From assembly GCF_030371825.1 (NCBI RefSeq), contig NZ_JAUDDM010000001.1: a DNA stretch of 64,000 bases; one strand, 5' to 3'. Below, piece after piece: positions 33,897 through 42,331 of the stretch. A model generated the notes under the pieces. That model did no database searches and was not told where the DNA came from. It worked only from the letters and a program-made list of their open reading frames with translations. This DNA is from Collinsella sp944321445 (lineage in GTDB: Bacteria > Actinomycetota > Coriobacteriia > Coriobacteriales > Coriobacteriaceae). The position numbers and the translations under genes are program-made. The stretch's first letter is position 1. Every line of letters starts with the position of its first letter.

Positions 33897-35353
33897 TGAA
33901 CGCACAGTATTTCGATCGCGCCCGCGCCGCTTACCGCGCAGGCGACTTCTCCGCCGCGGCGCAGATGTTCCTCGCCGCAAAAGAACCCAACGAGCTCGCC
34001 GGTGAGGCCGATCACCTGCGCGGCAACTGCCTCATGAAGCTGGGCCTGTACGCCGATGCCGCCAAGGCATATTCCGAGGCGCTCGAGGACCACACCTACG
34101 GCAAGTGCGGCGCGCTGCTCACCAATCGTGGCAAGGCGCTTGCCGCGGTGGGCGATCTTGAGGGAGCCGCTGAGTCCTTCTCGAATGCCACCAAGGATGC
34201 CACCTATGCAACGCCGTACAAGGCGTATCTCGGTCTTGCCAACGCGCTGCTCAAGCTCGATCGTGTGACCGATGCCGGCGTCGCCTTCCGTTCCGCCGCC
34301 ATCGACGGCGCCAACCCTGCTCCCGCGACGGCGCTTGCGAGCCTCGGCGATTGCTTCGTGAAGCTTGGCCGCCCTGGCGATGCTGTCGAGTCCTACCTCA
34401 CCGCTCTTGAGTACGTCGGTCCGCAAGACGACACCCACGCCATCGAGGCCGGTCTGGGCTGCGCCTATGCCGCTGCGGGTCGCGCCGCAGACGCCGTCGA
34501 CGCGTTCAACCGCGCCACGTCCGATGGCATCTACCAGCTCACGCCCGAGCAGGAGGATGAGTTCAACACCGCGCGCGACACGGTTGCCGCCCAGAGCTCC
34601 ATCTCCCAGGTTCAGGCACCGGCTGCTCCTGTGGCCGCTTCTGCCGCACCGGTCGACCCGCTCGACCCCATGGGCACGACCGGCAACTTCATGCCCGACC
34701 CCTCCGACACCGGTTTCTTCACCATGACGGAGTCCGAGATGATCCAGCAGGATCGTCACGAGACCAAGGTACGCCGCAAGAAGCGCCACACCGGCCTCAA
34801 GGTCTTCCTCGTCATCGTGCTTCTGCTCGTCATCGCGGCCGGTGGCCTGGGCTTTGCCTACACGCGCGGCCTCGGCTTCCCCAGCCAGCAGGATGCCGTG
34901 ACCAAGCTCTTCGAGACCGTTGCGTCGGGCGAGGACACCGACCAGTACCTCTCTCCCAACCTTTCCGATGATGCCAAGGCTATCATCATCAACACGGTCG
35001 AGGGCCTTCAGGGTGCTACGGCGACCGTGAGTGACCTCCAGGCCGGTATGACCGAAAGCGACGGCATCGTGAACGTCGAGCTCGCTCAGGGCGGCTCGCT
35101 TGCGTTCGACGCCCACTTCGTTCGCTCCGCCAACCACATCGGCTGGGCGCTCGAGACCTTCACGATGAACTTCGACGACACCTTCGCCGATGATGGTGCC
35201 GATGCGGGTTCCGCCGTCGACGACTCGACCACGACCGACACCACCGTCGACGATGGCTCCGAGTCCACCGATGATGCTGCCGCCACCGCTGAGGACGATT
35301 CTGCCAGCGATTCCGAGATCGACTCGACGCAGGACACCGCCGACGAGGCATAA
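33896..35353 (+). CDS. TPR-repeat protein with one membrane helix and acidic C-terminal tail
   Basis: Protein of 485 aa. Residues 1-215 are tetratricopeptide-like helical pairs (FDRARAAYRAGDFSAAAQMFLAAK; LGLYADAAKAYSEALE; VGDLEGAAESFSNA; LGRPGDAVESYLTALEY). A linker follows, then KVRRKKRH and a membrane helix at about 301-322, an outer domain of ~110 residues, and a Ser/Thr/Asp-rich tail of ~55 residues. The TPRs would be cytoplasmic. The partner is unknown. It is directly coupled to the cyclophilin gene and followed by a strong hairpin. Confidence 0.7.
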   Translation: MNAQYFDRARAAYRAGDFSAAAQMFLAAKEPNELAGEADHLRGNCLMKLGLYADAAKAYSEALEDHTYGKCGALLTNRGKALAAVGDLEGAAESFSNATKDATYATPYKAYLGLANALLKLDRVTDAGVAFRSAAIDGANPAPATALASLGDCFVKLGRPGDAVESYLTALEYVGPQDDTHAIEAGLGCAYAAAGRAADAVDAFNRATSDGIYQLTPEQEDEFNTARDTVAAQSSISQVQAPAAPVAASAAPVDPLDPMGTTGNFMPDPSDTGFFTMTESEMIQQDRHETKVRRKKRHTGLKVFLVIVLLLVIAAGGLGFAYTRGLGFPSQQDAVTKLFETVASGEDTDQYLSPNLSDDAKAIIINTVEGLQGATATVSDLQAGMTESDGIVNVELAQGGSLAFDAHFVRSANHIGWALETFTMNFDDTFADDGADAGSAVDDSTTTDTTVDDGSESTDDAAATAEDDSASDSEIDSTQDTADEA

Positions 35354-35372
35354 AAGACGTGTGTTCTTTGCT

Positions 35373-35408
35373 AAGGCCGCGCCGCTGCCTGCACAGCGGC
35401 GCGGCCTT
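35373..35408. terminator. Strong hairpin terminator after the TPR gene
   Basis: Perfect 15-bp inverted repeat (AAGGCCGCGCCGCTG and its complement) with a 6-base loop CCTGCA, 20 bp after the stop. Only TT follows, so it is a stable hairpin with a weak U-tract. It separates the TPR gene from mreB. Confidence 0.7.
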
Positions 35409-35464
35409 GCACTAAACTGCTTGATGCCTATCTGCAGCTTTCACACAGACCACAGGGAGCACTT

Positions 35465-36508
35465 TTGTTTTCTTTGATGGATATGTTCTTCGGCCAGTAC
35501 GGGGGAGACCTCGCCATCGACCTGGGCACGGCCAATACGCTTGTGTCCGTTCGCGGCAAGGGCATCGTCATCCGCGAGCCCTCCGTTGTGGCTATCGATA
35601 AAAACGACGAGCGCATTCTTGCCGTCGGCATTGACGCCAAGCGCATGCTCGGCCGCACCCCCGGCAATATCGTCGCCGTCCGTCCGCTCAAGGACGGTGT
35701 CATCGCCGACTTCGACGTCACCGAGGCCATGCTTCGCTACTTCATCGACAAGGCGAGCGAAAAGCGCTATCCCTGGACCCCGCGTCCCCGCGTCGTGGTG
35801 TGCGTGCCGTCCGGCGTCACGAGCGTCGAGAAGCGCGCCGTCTTCGAAGCGACCATCTCTGCGGGCGCACGTCAGGCCTACCTCATCGAGGAGCCCATGG
35901 CCGCCGCTATCGGCGCCGATCTTCCCGTAGAGGAGCCCACGGGCTCCATGGTCGTCGACATCGGTGGCGGCACGACTGAGGTCGCCGTCATCGCCATGGG
36001 CGGCATCGTCGTATCGCAATCCATTCGCATCGCAGGCGATGAGTTCGACCAGGCGATTCTGTCCCATGTGCGCGATGCGTACAATCTCGCCATCGGCGAG
36101 CGCACCGCTGAGGACATCAAAATCAAGGTCGGCTCTGCTGTGCCGCTCAAAGATGAGCTCGACGTTGAGGTCAACGGCCGCGACGTCATCTCCGGTCTGC
36201 CTAAGACCGTGCGCATCGAGAGCGAGGAGATCCGTCGCGCGCTCCAAAAGCCACTCGACGAGATGACCAAGGCCGTCAAGGAGGCCCTGGACGCAACGCC
36301 GCCCGATCTTGCCAGCGATCTTATGTACTACGGCATCCTGCTCACTGGCGGCGGTGCCTTGCTCCGCGGTCTCGACGTGCGCCTGCGCGATGAAACCGGC
36401 GTTGCGGTCAACGTGAGCCCGACCGCGCTCGACAACGTCGTCAACGGCTGTGCTCGCGTGCTCGAGGCCAACGCCTTCGACGGCGGGTTCGTCCAGAGCA
36501 ACGCGTAA
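35465..36508 (+). CDS. mreB: Rod-shape-determining protein MreB
   Basis: Protein of 347 aa. The start is TTG 35465: AGGGAG lies five bases upstream of it, whereas the in-frame ATGs at 35477 and 35483 are 17 or more bases away. Actin-fold motifs are AIDLGTANTLVSVRGKG (phosphate 1), MVVDIGGGTTEVAVIAMGG (phosphate 2) and LTGGGALLRGLD (adenosine). MreB filaments under the membrane guide lateral wall synthesis. It heads mreB-mreC-mreD-mrdA-rodA. Presence of this set in an actinobacterium suggests rod growth by dispersed lateral insertion rather than tip growth. Confidence 0.95.
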   Translation: MFSLMDMFFGQYGGDLAIDLGTANTLVSVRGKGIVIREPSVVAIDKNDERILAVGIDAKRMLGRTPGNIVAVRPLKDGVIADFDVTEAMLRYFIDKASEKRYPWTPRPRVVVCVPSGVTSVEKRAVFEATISAGARQAYLIEEPMAAAIGADLPVEEPTGSMVVDIGGGTTEVAVIAMGGIVVSQSIRIAGDEFDQAILSHVRDAYNLAIGERTAEDIKIKVGSAVPLKDELDVEVNGRDVISGLPKTVRIESEEIRRALQKPLDEMTKAVKEALDATPPDLASDLMYYGILLTGGGALLRGLDVRLRDETGVAVNVSPTALDNVVNGCARVLEANAFDGGFVQSNA

Positions 36509-36528
36509 TCAGAAAAAGGTTTACATAC

Positions 36529-37545
36529 GTGGCGAAACGTCAGAAGTATCCTTCCTCACACCTGAATACGAAAAGACAGTCAACGGGATTGCGCCCGTTG
36601 ATTGTCTTTTCTATCCTCTCGGTTCTCATCCTCACCTTCTATATTCGAGAAGGGGAGGCGGGACCCATCCATTCCGTGCGTTCCGGCATCGTGACGGTAT
36701 CCACGCCGTTCAAGATGGTCGGTTCCGTCGTGGCGACCCCGTTCAATGCAGTTGGCAACATCTTTGCCAACCTGACGGCATCCCAGGAGACCCTCTCGGA
36801 TCTGAAGGATCAAAACGCCCAGCTTACCGCACAGGTGGCAGAACTCTCCGAGGCCCAGCAGACCGCTCAGCGCCTCGAGAGCCTGCTGGGCCTCCAGTCG
36901 ACCTATAACCTGCAGTCGACGGCTGCGCGCATCATAGGAAGCTCCTCGGATGCCTGGTCCCAAACGGTCACGATCGATAAGGGCACGCTCGATGGCCTTA
37001 CCCTCGGCATGCCCGTGTGCAATGCCTACGGCGTGATCGGACAGATCACCGAGGTTGCGCTCAACTCCTCCACGGTGCTGCTCATCAACGATGAGACCTC
37101 CGGTGTCTCCGCCATGGTGCAGAGCTCGCGCGCCCAAGGTGTGCTGCGCGGTCAGGCTGACGGGACGCTCAGGCTCGAATACGTCCCCGTCGACGCTCAG
37201 GTGGCCTCAGGCGACATCGTTATCACGTCGGGCATCGGCGGCGTGTTCCCCAAGGGCTTGCCCCTTGGCACAGTCTCCTCAGTCGAGAAGAGCGATAACG
37301 ACGTCTACTACACCATCGTCGTTCGTACGCAGGCGACGACCGAAAACAACGAGGAAGTCCTCGTAATCACCTCCCTCACGGAAGAGCAGATTGCCACCGA
37401 CGAGGAAGTCGCCGCTGCCAATAGCGAGGACGCCACGCAGACTCCCTCGGATGATGATTCTGAGAACTCCTCAGCAACGGACGATGAAGCATCCGATTCT
37501 GGGCAGGATAGCGAAGATGACGAGACGCAAACGGATGAGGAATAG
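36529..37545 (+). CDS. mreC: Rod-shape-determining protein MreC
   Basis: Protein of 338 aa, GTG start with AAAAAGG about ten bases upstream. A short cytoplasmic head (KRQKYPSSHLNTKRQ) is followed by a membrane helix (about 26-41), a coiled coil with LSDLKDQNAQLTAQVAELSE, and the two-barrel outer domain (GTLDGLTLGMPVCNAYGVIGQI, GDIVITSGIGGVFPKGLPLG). The last ~55 residues are a Glu/Asp/Ser-rich acidic tail. It scaffolds PBP2/RodA outside MreB. A terminator-like hairpin lies inside its first 30 codons (see 36571-36610). Confidence 0.93.
   Translation: MAKRQKYPSSHLNTKRQSTGLRPLIVFSILSVLILTFYIREGEAGPIHSVRSGIVTVSTPFKMVGSVVATPFNAVGNIFANLTASQETLSDLKDQNAQLTAQVAELSEAQQTAQRLESLLGLQSTYNLQSTAARIIGSSSDAWSQTVTIDKGTLDGLTLGMPVCNAYGVIGQITEVALNSSTVLLINDETSGVSAMVQSSRAQGVLRGQADGTLRLEYVPVDAQVASGDIVITSGIGGVFPKGLPLGTVSSVEKSDNDVYYTIVVRTQATTENNEEVLVITSLTEEQIATDEEVAAANSEDATQTPSDDDSENSSATDDEASDSGQDSEDDETQTDEE
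36571..36610 (+). promoter_or_regulatory. Intragenic terminator-like hairpin in mreC
   Basis: A 17-bp stem lies within codons 15-28 of mreC: AAAAGACAGTCAACGGG at 36571-36587 and its complement at 36594-36610, loop ATTGCG, one G-U wobble. The 3' arm ends in TTTT. It has the form of an intrinsic terminator with A- and T-rich feet, yet it is in coding sequence. It could lower mreC and later gene expression relative to mreB, or shield translation. Confidence 0.6.
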
Positions 37546-37556
37546 GGGGTAGCTCG

Positions 37557-38102
37557 ATGAATCTGCACGAAACTAGGCGCGGCTCCCGCCCCATCTGGGT
37601 CGTTGCGGTCATTGCTGCTGTACTGCAGCTCGCCATCCCGCCTCAGATCTCCATCGCCTCAGGCACTGTCAACTTCATGGTCGCGCTCGCGCTTGTGCTT
37701 TCGCTGTCCCGCGATCCCTCCAGTGCGGTATACATCGGGTTTGCAAGCGGCCTGTTCTTTGACCTTACGTCGTCTGCGCCCATCGGCCTTATGACCTTGA
37801 TTCTCACGGTGGCAAGCTTCGTGGTGGCCACGTCTTCGCACGGCGTGCTCGGCGGGTTCACCACCGACTCCCTGCGCCTCGTAGCCATTGGCATCGTTGC
37901 CGTGAATCTCATCAATGGTTTGTGCCTGTTCTTCATGGGCGTGCAGACCAATTTCCTGTGGGCGCTCTTCGGCCACGGAATCTCTTCTTCTATCCTCGAT
38001 ATGCTCGCAGCCGCGCTCATGCTGTTCTTCATGGGTTCCAGCACGACGCAGCGCGGATTCTCCTCACGGTCGCGAGGCGGGCGCTACAAGACACTGAAAT
38101 AG
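37557..38102 (+). CDS. mreD: Rod-shape-determining membrane protein MreD
   Basis: Protein of 181 aa with five to six membrane helices. The MreD pattern is visible in FASGLFFDLTSSAPIGLMTLILT (about 60-85) and in the helix VAIGIVAVNLINGLCLFFMGV. An AGGGGG site precedes the ATG, 11 bp after mreC. It ends in a basic cytoplasmic tail (SSRSRGGRYKTLK). It assists MreC and the PBP2/RodA pair in elongation. Confidence 0.88.
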   Translation: MNLHETRRGSRPIWVVAVIAAVLQLAIPPQISIASGTVNFMVALALVLSLSRDPSSAVYIGFASGLFFDLTSSAPIGLMTLILTVASFVVATSSHGVLGGFTTDSLRLVAIGIVAVNLINGLCLFFMGVQTNFLWALFGHGISSSILDMLAAALMLFFMGSSTTQRGFSSRSRGGRYKTLK

Positions 38103-38114
38103 GGGGCGCGCAGC

Positions 38115-40172
38115 ATGGACGCACAGATCGTCGTCGTCATCGCCGGCGCCATCCTCGTATTCGCCATCATCGCTGCCCTCATCTTCATGAGGACCGCAGG
38201 CGGCAGGTTTACCTATGACACCCAACGCGGCACCCAGCCCCGCGCGACGGAAGGGGAGGGCAACACGCCTGGCGTCGCCTTCAAGGGGCGCTTCACCATG
38301 CTTACTGCTGCCGCCGGCACGGTGTTCGCGGCGATTTTCACAAAGCTGTGGAGCATGCAGATGGTTTCCTCGGACTATTACGAGGAGCTCGCGGTGCAGA
38401 ATCAGACGCGCACCGTCACCACGCCGGCTCCACGTGGCCGCATCCTCGATCGCAACGGCGAGCCGCTGGTAACGAATCGCGCATCGCTGACCGTAGCAGC
38501 GTATCGCGACCTTGCCGACAACGAGATTCTCGTTCGCCACCTCGCAAACGTGCTCGGCATGCCCTACACCGCGGTACGCCGCAACATCATCGACTATAAC
38601 CAGGGCGCGCAGAGCCTGCACACGGTCGCGTCCGATGTGCGCAGGTCGACGATCGCCTACATCCAAGAGCATGCGTCTGATTTTGCAGGCGTTGAGGTCG
38701 TCGAGCGCACCGAGCGAATGTACCCTCATGGCTCGCTTGCTGCGCACGTGCTGGGCTATACCGGCACCATCACCCAGGAGCAACTGGACGCCCAAGAGGA
38801 GACGACCGAGGGCGATGGCTCGCAGGCTGGGCGCATTCAATATGAATCGGGCGATATCGTCGGCCAAGCCGGCGTCGAGATCGAATACGAAAACCTGCTG
38901 CAGGGCATTCGTGGCGAGCAGACCGTTATGGTCGATGCCACGGGCAACGTCACCGGTGCGACGGGCGCCATTCCGCCTGAACCCGGCAGTGACATCAAGC
39001 TCACACTCGACCTCACCATTCAGAAGGCCTGTGAAGACGGCCTGAAGCGCGCCATGCAGGTTGCCAAGCAGTTCGGTCACAACAACGCCACGAAGGGCGC
39101 CTGTGTGTGCCTCGATTGCACGAACGGCGAGATCCTCGGCATGGCAAGTGCACCCGAGTTCGACCCCTCGGTGTTCATCGGCGGCGTGTCGACGGACGAC
39201 TGGAACACGCTTAACAGCGACGAGGGCGGCCATCCCATGGTGAACCGCGCCATCGCGGGCGAGTACATGTCGGCCTCCACCATCAAGCCGCTCTCGGCGC
39301 TTGCCGCCCTGAAGTACGGCATCATGAATGAATCCGATACCGTCACCTGCACGGGTTGGTGGACTGGACTCGGCGAGGCCAACGGAAAGTGGTGTTGGAA
39401 CCACTCCGGCCACGGCCCCATGACACTTAAATCCGGCATCATCATGTCCTGCGACCCCGTGTTCTACGAGATCGGCAAGGGCTTCTACTACGACGAAGAG
39501 AACCCCGAGGGGCTTCAAGCAATGTTTCGCGCGTGGGGCTTGGGCTCCAAGACCGAAGTCGACCTTCCGGGCGAATCGGCGGGCCGCGTGCCCGACGCGG
39601 CATGGAAGAAGGAGTTCTTCGCCGAGTGGGACGACGCCGACCGCAACTGGAACCCCGGCGACATGGCGAACATCGTCATCGGCCAGGGCGACATCCTGGT
39701 CACGCCGCTGCAGATGGCCTGCGTCTACGCGGGTATCGCGAACGGCGGCAAGGAGTTCACGCCGCACGTGTTCCTTTCCGCGGTGAGCCGCGACGGGTCC
39801 GGTGACGTCGTGACCTATGAGCCCAAGGAACGCTTAACGGGCGATTTCGGAAAACAATCCGATGTCGAGCTCGTGGAGGATGCGCTCGTGGGCGTCATCT
39901 ACGACGAGTCCCCCTCGCAGGCTGCACACTTCACGAACCTCGATGTGACGGTCGCCGGCAAGTCCGGCACCGGTCAGAAAAACGGAGAGGACGACTATTC
40001 GTGGTTTGTTGTCTATGCACCGGCAGATGACCCGAAATACGTGGTCGCATCCCTTGTAGAGCAGGGCGGCTTCGGCAACGAAGCGTCGATGTACGCCGTC
40101 CGCGATGTGCTCGGCGTCATCTATGATCAGCCCGATACCGCAGGCACGAGTGCCAGCGACGGTTCGAGATAA
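38115..40172 (+). CDS. mrdA: Penicillin-binding protein 2 (elongasome transpeptidase)
   Basis: Protein of 685 aa. The dimerisation domain is RGRILDRNGEPLVTNR. The transpeptidase has SxxK in YMSASTIKPLSAL, SxD in IIMSCDPVF and KSGTG in VAGKSGTGQ, so it is catalytically complete. There are two hydrophobic segments near the N terminus (about 4-25 and 61-79) where PBP2 usually has one; the second precedes the dimerisation domain as the normal anchor would. It cross-links lateral wall peptidoglycan with RodA, whose gene follows 10 bp later. It lies 12 bp after mreD. Confidence 0.93.
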   Translation: MDAQIVVVIAGAILVFAIIAALIFMRTAGGRFTYDTQRGTQPRATEGEGNTPGVAFKGRFTMLTAAAGTVFAAIFTKLWSMQMVSSDYYEELAVQNQTRTVTTPAPRGRILDRNGEPLVTNRASLTVAAYRDLADNEILVRHLANVLGMPYTAVRRNIIDYNQGAQSLHTVASDVRRSTIAYIQEHASDFAGVEVVERTERMYPHGSLAAHVLGYTGTITQEQLDAQEETTEGDGSQAGRIQYESGDIVGQAGVEIEYENLLQGIRGEQTVMVDATGNVTGATGAIPPEPGSDIKLTLDLTIQKACEDGLKRAMQVAKQFGHNNATKGACVCLDCTNGEILGMASAPEFDPSVFIGGVSTDDWNTLNSDEGGHPMVNRAIAGEYMSASTIKPLSALAALKYGIMNESDTVTCTGWWTGLGEANGKWCWNHSGHGPMTLKSGIIMSCDPVFYEIGKGFYYDEENPEGLQAMFRAWGLGSKTEVDLPGESAGRVPDAAWKKEFFAEWDDADRNWNPGDMANIVIGQGDILVTPLQMACVYAGIANGGKEFTPHVFLSAVSRDGSGDVVTYEPKERLTGDFGKQSDVELVEDALVGVIYDESPSQAAHFTNLDVTVAGKSGTGQKNGEDDYSWFVVYAPADDPKYVVASLVEQGGFGNEASMYAVRDVLGVIYDQPDTAGTSASDGSR

Positions 40173-40182
40173 GGAGGCGTAC

Positions 40183-41388
40183 ATGGCTCAGGCTCGAGCT
40201 GCGGCGCAGTCCGCGGACGCCCTCAAGCGCGTCAACAGGCGCACGAGCGCTGCTCGCGGCGCCTTCCGGCAAAGCATTAACATCCCCGTGCTCCTCGCGG
40301 TGCTCGCACTCCTGGCATACGGTGCCGTTGTCATTTGGACCGCCTCGTTAACCATTCCCGAGGCGTCCTTCCCGCGCCACCTGCTGGGCATCGGCCTGGG
40401 GCTTTTTGCCGCGGTGGTCTGTTGGCGCTATGACTTCCGCTCGCTATCGAACTACTCGACCATCCTGCTGGTCGTTACCGTCATCGTCATCTTCACGCCC
40501 TATATTCCCGGACTCTCCTGGAACGCCAAGGGCATGACGGGCTGGATCCGCATACCGCTCATCGGCCTTACGTTCCAGCCCGTCGAGGTCGCCAAAACCT
40601 TGACCGTGCTGTTCATGGCGGCCCTGGGCGCCCAATACAACGGGCATATCGATAACGTGCACGAGTACGCGAAGCTCTGCGGCATGCTTGCCGTGCCCTT
40701 TGGAGCCGTGCTTTTGGCGGGCGATCTGGGCAGCGGCATGGTTGTGTTCTTCGCTGGCGCGGTCATCATCATGATGAGCGGGCCCAAACGAGAATGGGTG
40801 CTTTCGACCATCGCCATCATCATCGGCCTCGTCGCGCTCGTGCTTGCGCTCGACACCGTCCTCGATAGCCTCCTTGGCCATGATGTGCTGCTCAAGCAAT
40901 ACCAGATCAATCGCCTGCTCGTCTTCATCGATCCCGATGCCGACACCACGAGTGCCGGCTATAACCTCAAGCAGTCGCTCATCGCTGTGGGCTCGGGTGG
41001 ATTCTTCGGTAAGGGCATCGGCGCCGCCACGCAGGCGGGGGAGGGCTTTTTGCCCGAGGCGCATACGGACTTCGTCTTCGCGCTGCTCTCTGAGGAGTTC
41101 GGCTTCGTGGGGTCCCTTGTGCTGCTGGCGCTCTTCGCCGCCCTCATCTTCTCCACCATCCGCATAGCGTTCAAGAGCAGCTCGCTGTACCTCAAGCTCG
41201 TCGCCGTCGGCATCGTTGGCATCTGGCTGTTCCAGGTGCTGGAGAACGTCGGCATGTGCATCGGCCTCATGCCCATCACGGGCATTCCCTTGCCGTTTAT
41301 CAGCTTCGGTTCGAGCTCCATGCTCATGCAGCTCGCCAACGTCGGTATCATTCAATCCATTTGGCGCTGCCGCACGAAATCCGCGTAA
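40183..41388 (+). CDS. rodA: Peptidoglycan glycosyltransferase RodA (SEDS family)
   Basis: Protein of 401 aa from ATG 40183, directly after AAGGAGG; the longer frame begins inside mrdA. About ten membrane helices follow a basic head (residues 1-33). SEDS motifs are GMTGWIRIPLIGLTFQPVEVAKT, AGDLGSGMVVFFAGA, the catalytic Asp region EAHTDFVFALLSEEFGFVGS, and the final GIPLPFISFGSSSMLM. It polymerises glycan strands for lateral growth with PBP2. Confidence 0.95.
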   Translation: MAQARAAAQSADALKRVNRRTSAARGAFRQSINIPVLLAVLALLAYGAVVIWTASLTIPEASFPRHLLGIGLGLFAAVVCWRYDFRSLSNYSTILLVVTVIVIFTPYIPGLSWNAKGMTGWIRIPLIGLTFQPVEVAKTLTVLFMAALGAQYNGHIDNVHEYAKLCGMLAVPFGAVLLAGDLGSGMVVFFAGAVIIMMSGPKREWVLSTIAIIIGLVALVLALDTVLDSLLGHDVLLKQYQINRLLVFIDPDADTTSAGYNLKQSLIAVGSGGFFGKGIGAATQAGEGFLPEAHTDFVFALLSEEFGFVGSLVLLALFAALIFSTIRIAFKSSSLYLKLVAVGIVGIWLFQVLENVGMCIGLMPITGIPLPFISFGSSSMLMQLANVGIIQSIWRCRTKSA

Positions 41389-41404
41389 CAGAAACGAGGT
41401 CATC

Positions 41405-42331
41405 ATGGGTATTCCCTATGCTCGGTTCACCGACGCCCTAAAGATGGGCGCATCGGCACTCAGAGATTCCGATGAACCGGTGCGCGTCGCCGTGTTCGTC
41501 GATCCGTCTGCAACGCAGTTTTTGGTGAACACGGTCCGCGAGGCATTTGTACCGCAAACAACTTCTGCGCTCGTGCGCGTAGGGGTGCTCGATGGCAGTC
41601 CCGTCACCGTCAAACCCGATACCGACGTGACGCTTGTCATCAGCTGCGGATCGCCGCACCTGCAAGATGCGGTGCAGCAAGCGGTCGTTGCCGGCGCGCC
41701 CGTCGCGGTCCTGTGCGAGTCGAGCGTCGAGGCACCGTTCATCGGCAAGGACACGCCCATGCTCGGGCTCATCGCCTCCACCAACAAGACCCATTTGCTC
41801 GAGACGCTCGCGCGCTGGATTTTGGACCGTACACAGAAGACGACCGCCTTCGCCTCGAACTTCACATTCATGCGCGTGGCCGCCGCCAACCGCGTGATTG
41901 CATCGTGCGCGCTCACGAACATGGCGACTGGCGCCCTTTCGTTTATCCCCGGGTCGGATTTTCCCGTCATGACCATCGCGCAACTGGGTATGATGCTCGA
42001 TCTTTCCGCCATCTTCGGGAAGCCCCTGCGCCCCGAGCGCGGCTATGAGGTTGCGGGCTTGTTGCTGGGCGGCTTCGTGCTGCGCGCAAGCGCCCGCGCC
42101 ATCGCCCAGCAGACGCCCCGTATGGGCTTTGCCGTGAAGGCCCTTGTCGCCGCCTGCGGCACGGCCGCCATGGGACGCGGACTCATGGCCATTTACGAGC
42201 GCGATGTCGACTACTCCCGCCTGAACGACGCGATTGCCAAATTGGCATCGCGTGCCAAGGGGTTGGCATCCGCCGTCACGGCGCGGGGTGTACGCTACGA
42301 GCAGCCCCAGGACGGCGGTGCCGTCGCATGA
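41405..42331 (+). CDS. DUF697-family membrane-associated protein
   Basis: Protein of 308 aa, ATG 41405 after AACGAGG, 16 bp after rodA. Residues ~20-145 look like an alpha/beta fold (VRVAVFVDPSATQFLV; VTLVISCGSPHLQDAV; VAVLCESS) without a P-loop. Residues ~150-270 carry the DUF697 segment, with ALSFIPGSDFPVMTIAQLGMMLDLSAIFG and two hydrophobic helices (LLLGGFVLRASARAI; AVKALVAACGTAAMGRGLMAI). DUF697 often sits behind GTPase domains, but here the front domain lacks GTPase motifs. The role is unknown. It joins the elongasome to the radical SAM operon by an ATGA overlap. Confidence 0.65.
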   Translation: MGIPYARFTDALKMGASALRDSDEPVRVAVFVDPSATQFLVNTVREAFVPQTTSALVRVGVLDGSPVTVKPDTDVTLVISCGSPHLQDAVQQAVVAGAPVAVLCESSVEAPFIGKDTPMLGLIASTNKTHLLETLARWILDRTQKTTAFASNFTFMRVAAANRVIASCALTNMATGALSFIPGSDFPVMTIAQLGMMLDLSAIFGKPLRPERGYEVAGLLLGGFVLRASARAIAQQTPRMGFAVKALVAACGTAAMGRGLMAIYERDVDYSRLNDAIAKLASRAKGLASAVTARGVRYEQPQDGGAVA

